Of a stretch of 5,888 nt of DNA, positions 5,751 to 5,888 are shown in pieces (the stretch's first letter is position 1; every line of letters begins with the position of its first letter). The stretch comes from Clostridia bacterium. GTDB lineage: Bacteria > Bacillota > Clostridia > SK-Y3 > JACMMQ01. Below the pieces are notes generated by a model. It did not search any database and had not been told where the DNA came from. It was given only the letters and a program-made list of their open reading frames with translations. The translations under genes were made by a program, and so were the position numbers. Location of the stretch: contig JACMMQ010000078.1 of the NCBI GenBank assembly GCA_014378955.1, forward strand, positions 1 through 5,888. The letters run 5' to 3'.

Positions 5751-5888
5751 AAAACCTTACTTTCTTTTTCTATCGTAAAAAGAAAGTAACAAAGAAAAAT
5801 ACTCTTTAAGTGTTTAGATTTCGCCGTCTGCGGACGACGACAAAGGGCGCTGCCCTTTTGAAACCCGCAATTTTTTGAAAAAAATTGA
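5751..5888 (+). repeat. Composite hairpin repeat, copy C (cut by window end)
   Basis: This is the same composite as 1589-1734. The 13-base stem of hairpin 1 is identical (5757-5769 with 5777-5789). Hairpin 3 is CGCCGTC/GACGACG (5822-5828 with 5833-5839) around TGCG. Two of its base pairs have changed on both sides relative to copy B, and one pair is mismatched. It then continues into a unit identical over 49 bases to 1-49, where the window stops. Confidence 0.85.

Larger units (their letters stand above)
5516..5888. other. Gene-free region downstream of noc
   Basis: No credible gene is present in these 373 bases. In order they hold a likely terminator (5534-5574), a GC-rich double hairpin repeat (5586-5655), the parS palindrome (5686-5729) and a composite hairpin repeat cut by the window end (5751-5888). 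In relatives, soj and spo0J often follow noc. If they are present here they lie beyond the window. Confidence 0.8.

Noticed and set aside
1..5888. Small circular element, because the two ends are identical
   Set aside because: The content is core chromosomal genes with no replication or mobilisation gene, and the shared ends belong to a repeat also present inside the window.

Overview
The window carries four complete, co-oriented housekeeping genes in the order mnmE, mnmG, rsmG, noc. In Bacillota this block normally lies beside the chromosomal replication origin, often followed by soj (parA) and spo0J (parB). The gene order, the strong AGGAGG-type ribosome binding sites and a Noc-type ParB homologue point to a Bacillota chromosome, most likely a member of the Clostridia. 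I cannot name the genus. No mobile-element, phage, CRISPR, defence or RNA genes are visible.

Layout: bases 1-92 are the leader of mnmE, most of it one copy of a hairpin-rich dispersed repeat. mnmE (93-1469) is followed by a gene-free stretch of 366 bases (1470-1835) packed with repeats. These are an inverted pair of 56-base units bracketing a composite of two hairpin modules. mnmG (1836-3713) and rsmG (3726-4445) are 12 bases apart and look co-transcribed. The 239 bases between rsmG and noc hold a probable noc promoter inside a nested imperfect palindrome of about 186 bases. noc (4685-5515) is followed by a gene-free tail (5516-5888). The tail holds a likely terminator, a GC-rich hairpin repeat, a perfect parS centromere site buried in a 44-base perfect palindrome, and a second copy of the composite repeat that runs off the window.

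How the genes work together: MnmE and MnmG form the complex that modifies the wobble uridine of certain tRNAs. RsmG methylates 16S rRNA, so the first three genes serve decoding accuracy. Noc links chromosome position to the site of cell division. The adjacent parS is the loading site for the separate partition protein ParB (Spo0J), which is presumably encoded nearby outside the window.

The genes are ordinary; the unusual part is the intergenic DNA. A structured repeat family occurs five times in 5.9 kb, and its stems change in compensating pairs between copies. Bases 1-49 and 5840-5888 are identical, so the window begins and ends in the same repeat. I see no new protein system here. The best candidates for undescribed biology are the structured repeat family, the palindromic noc leader and the extended parS palindrome.
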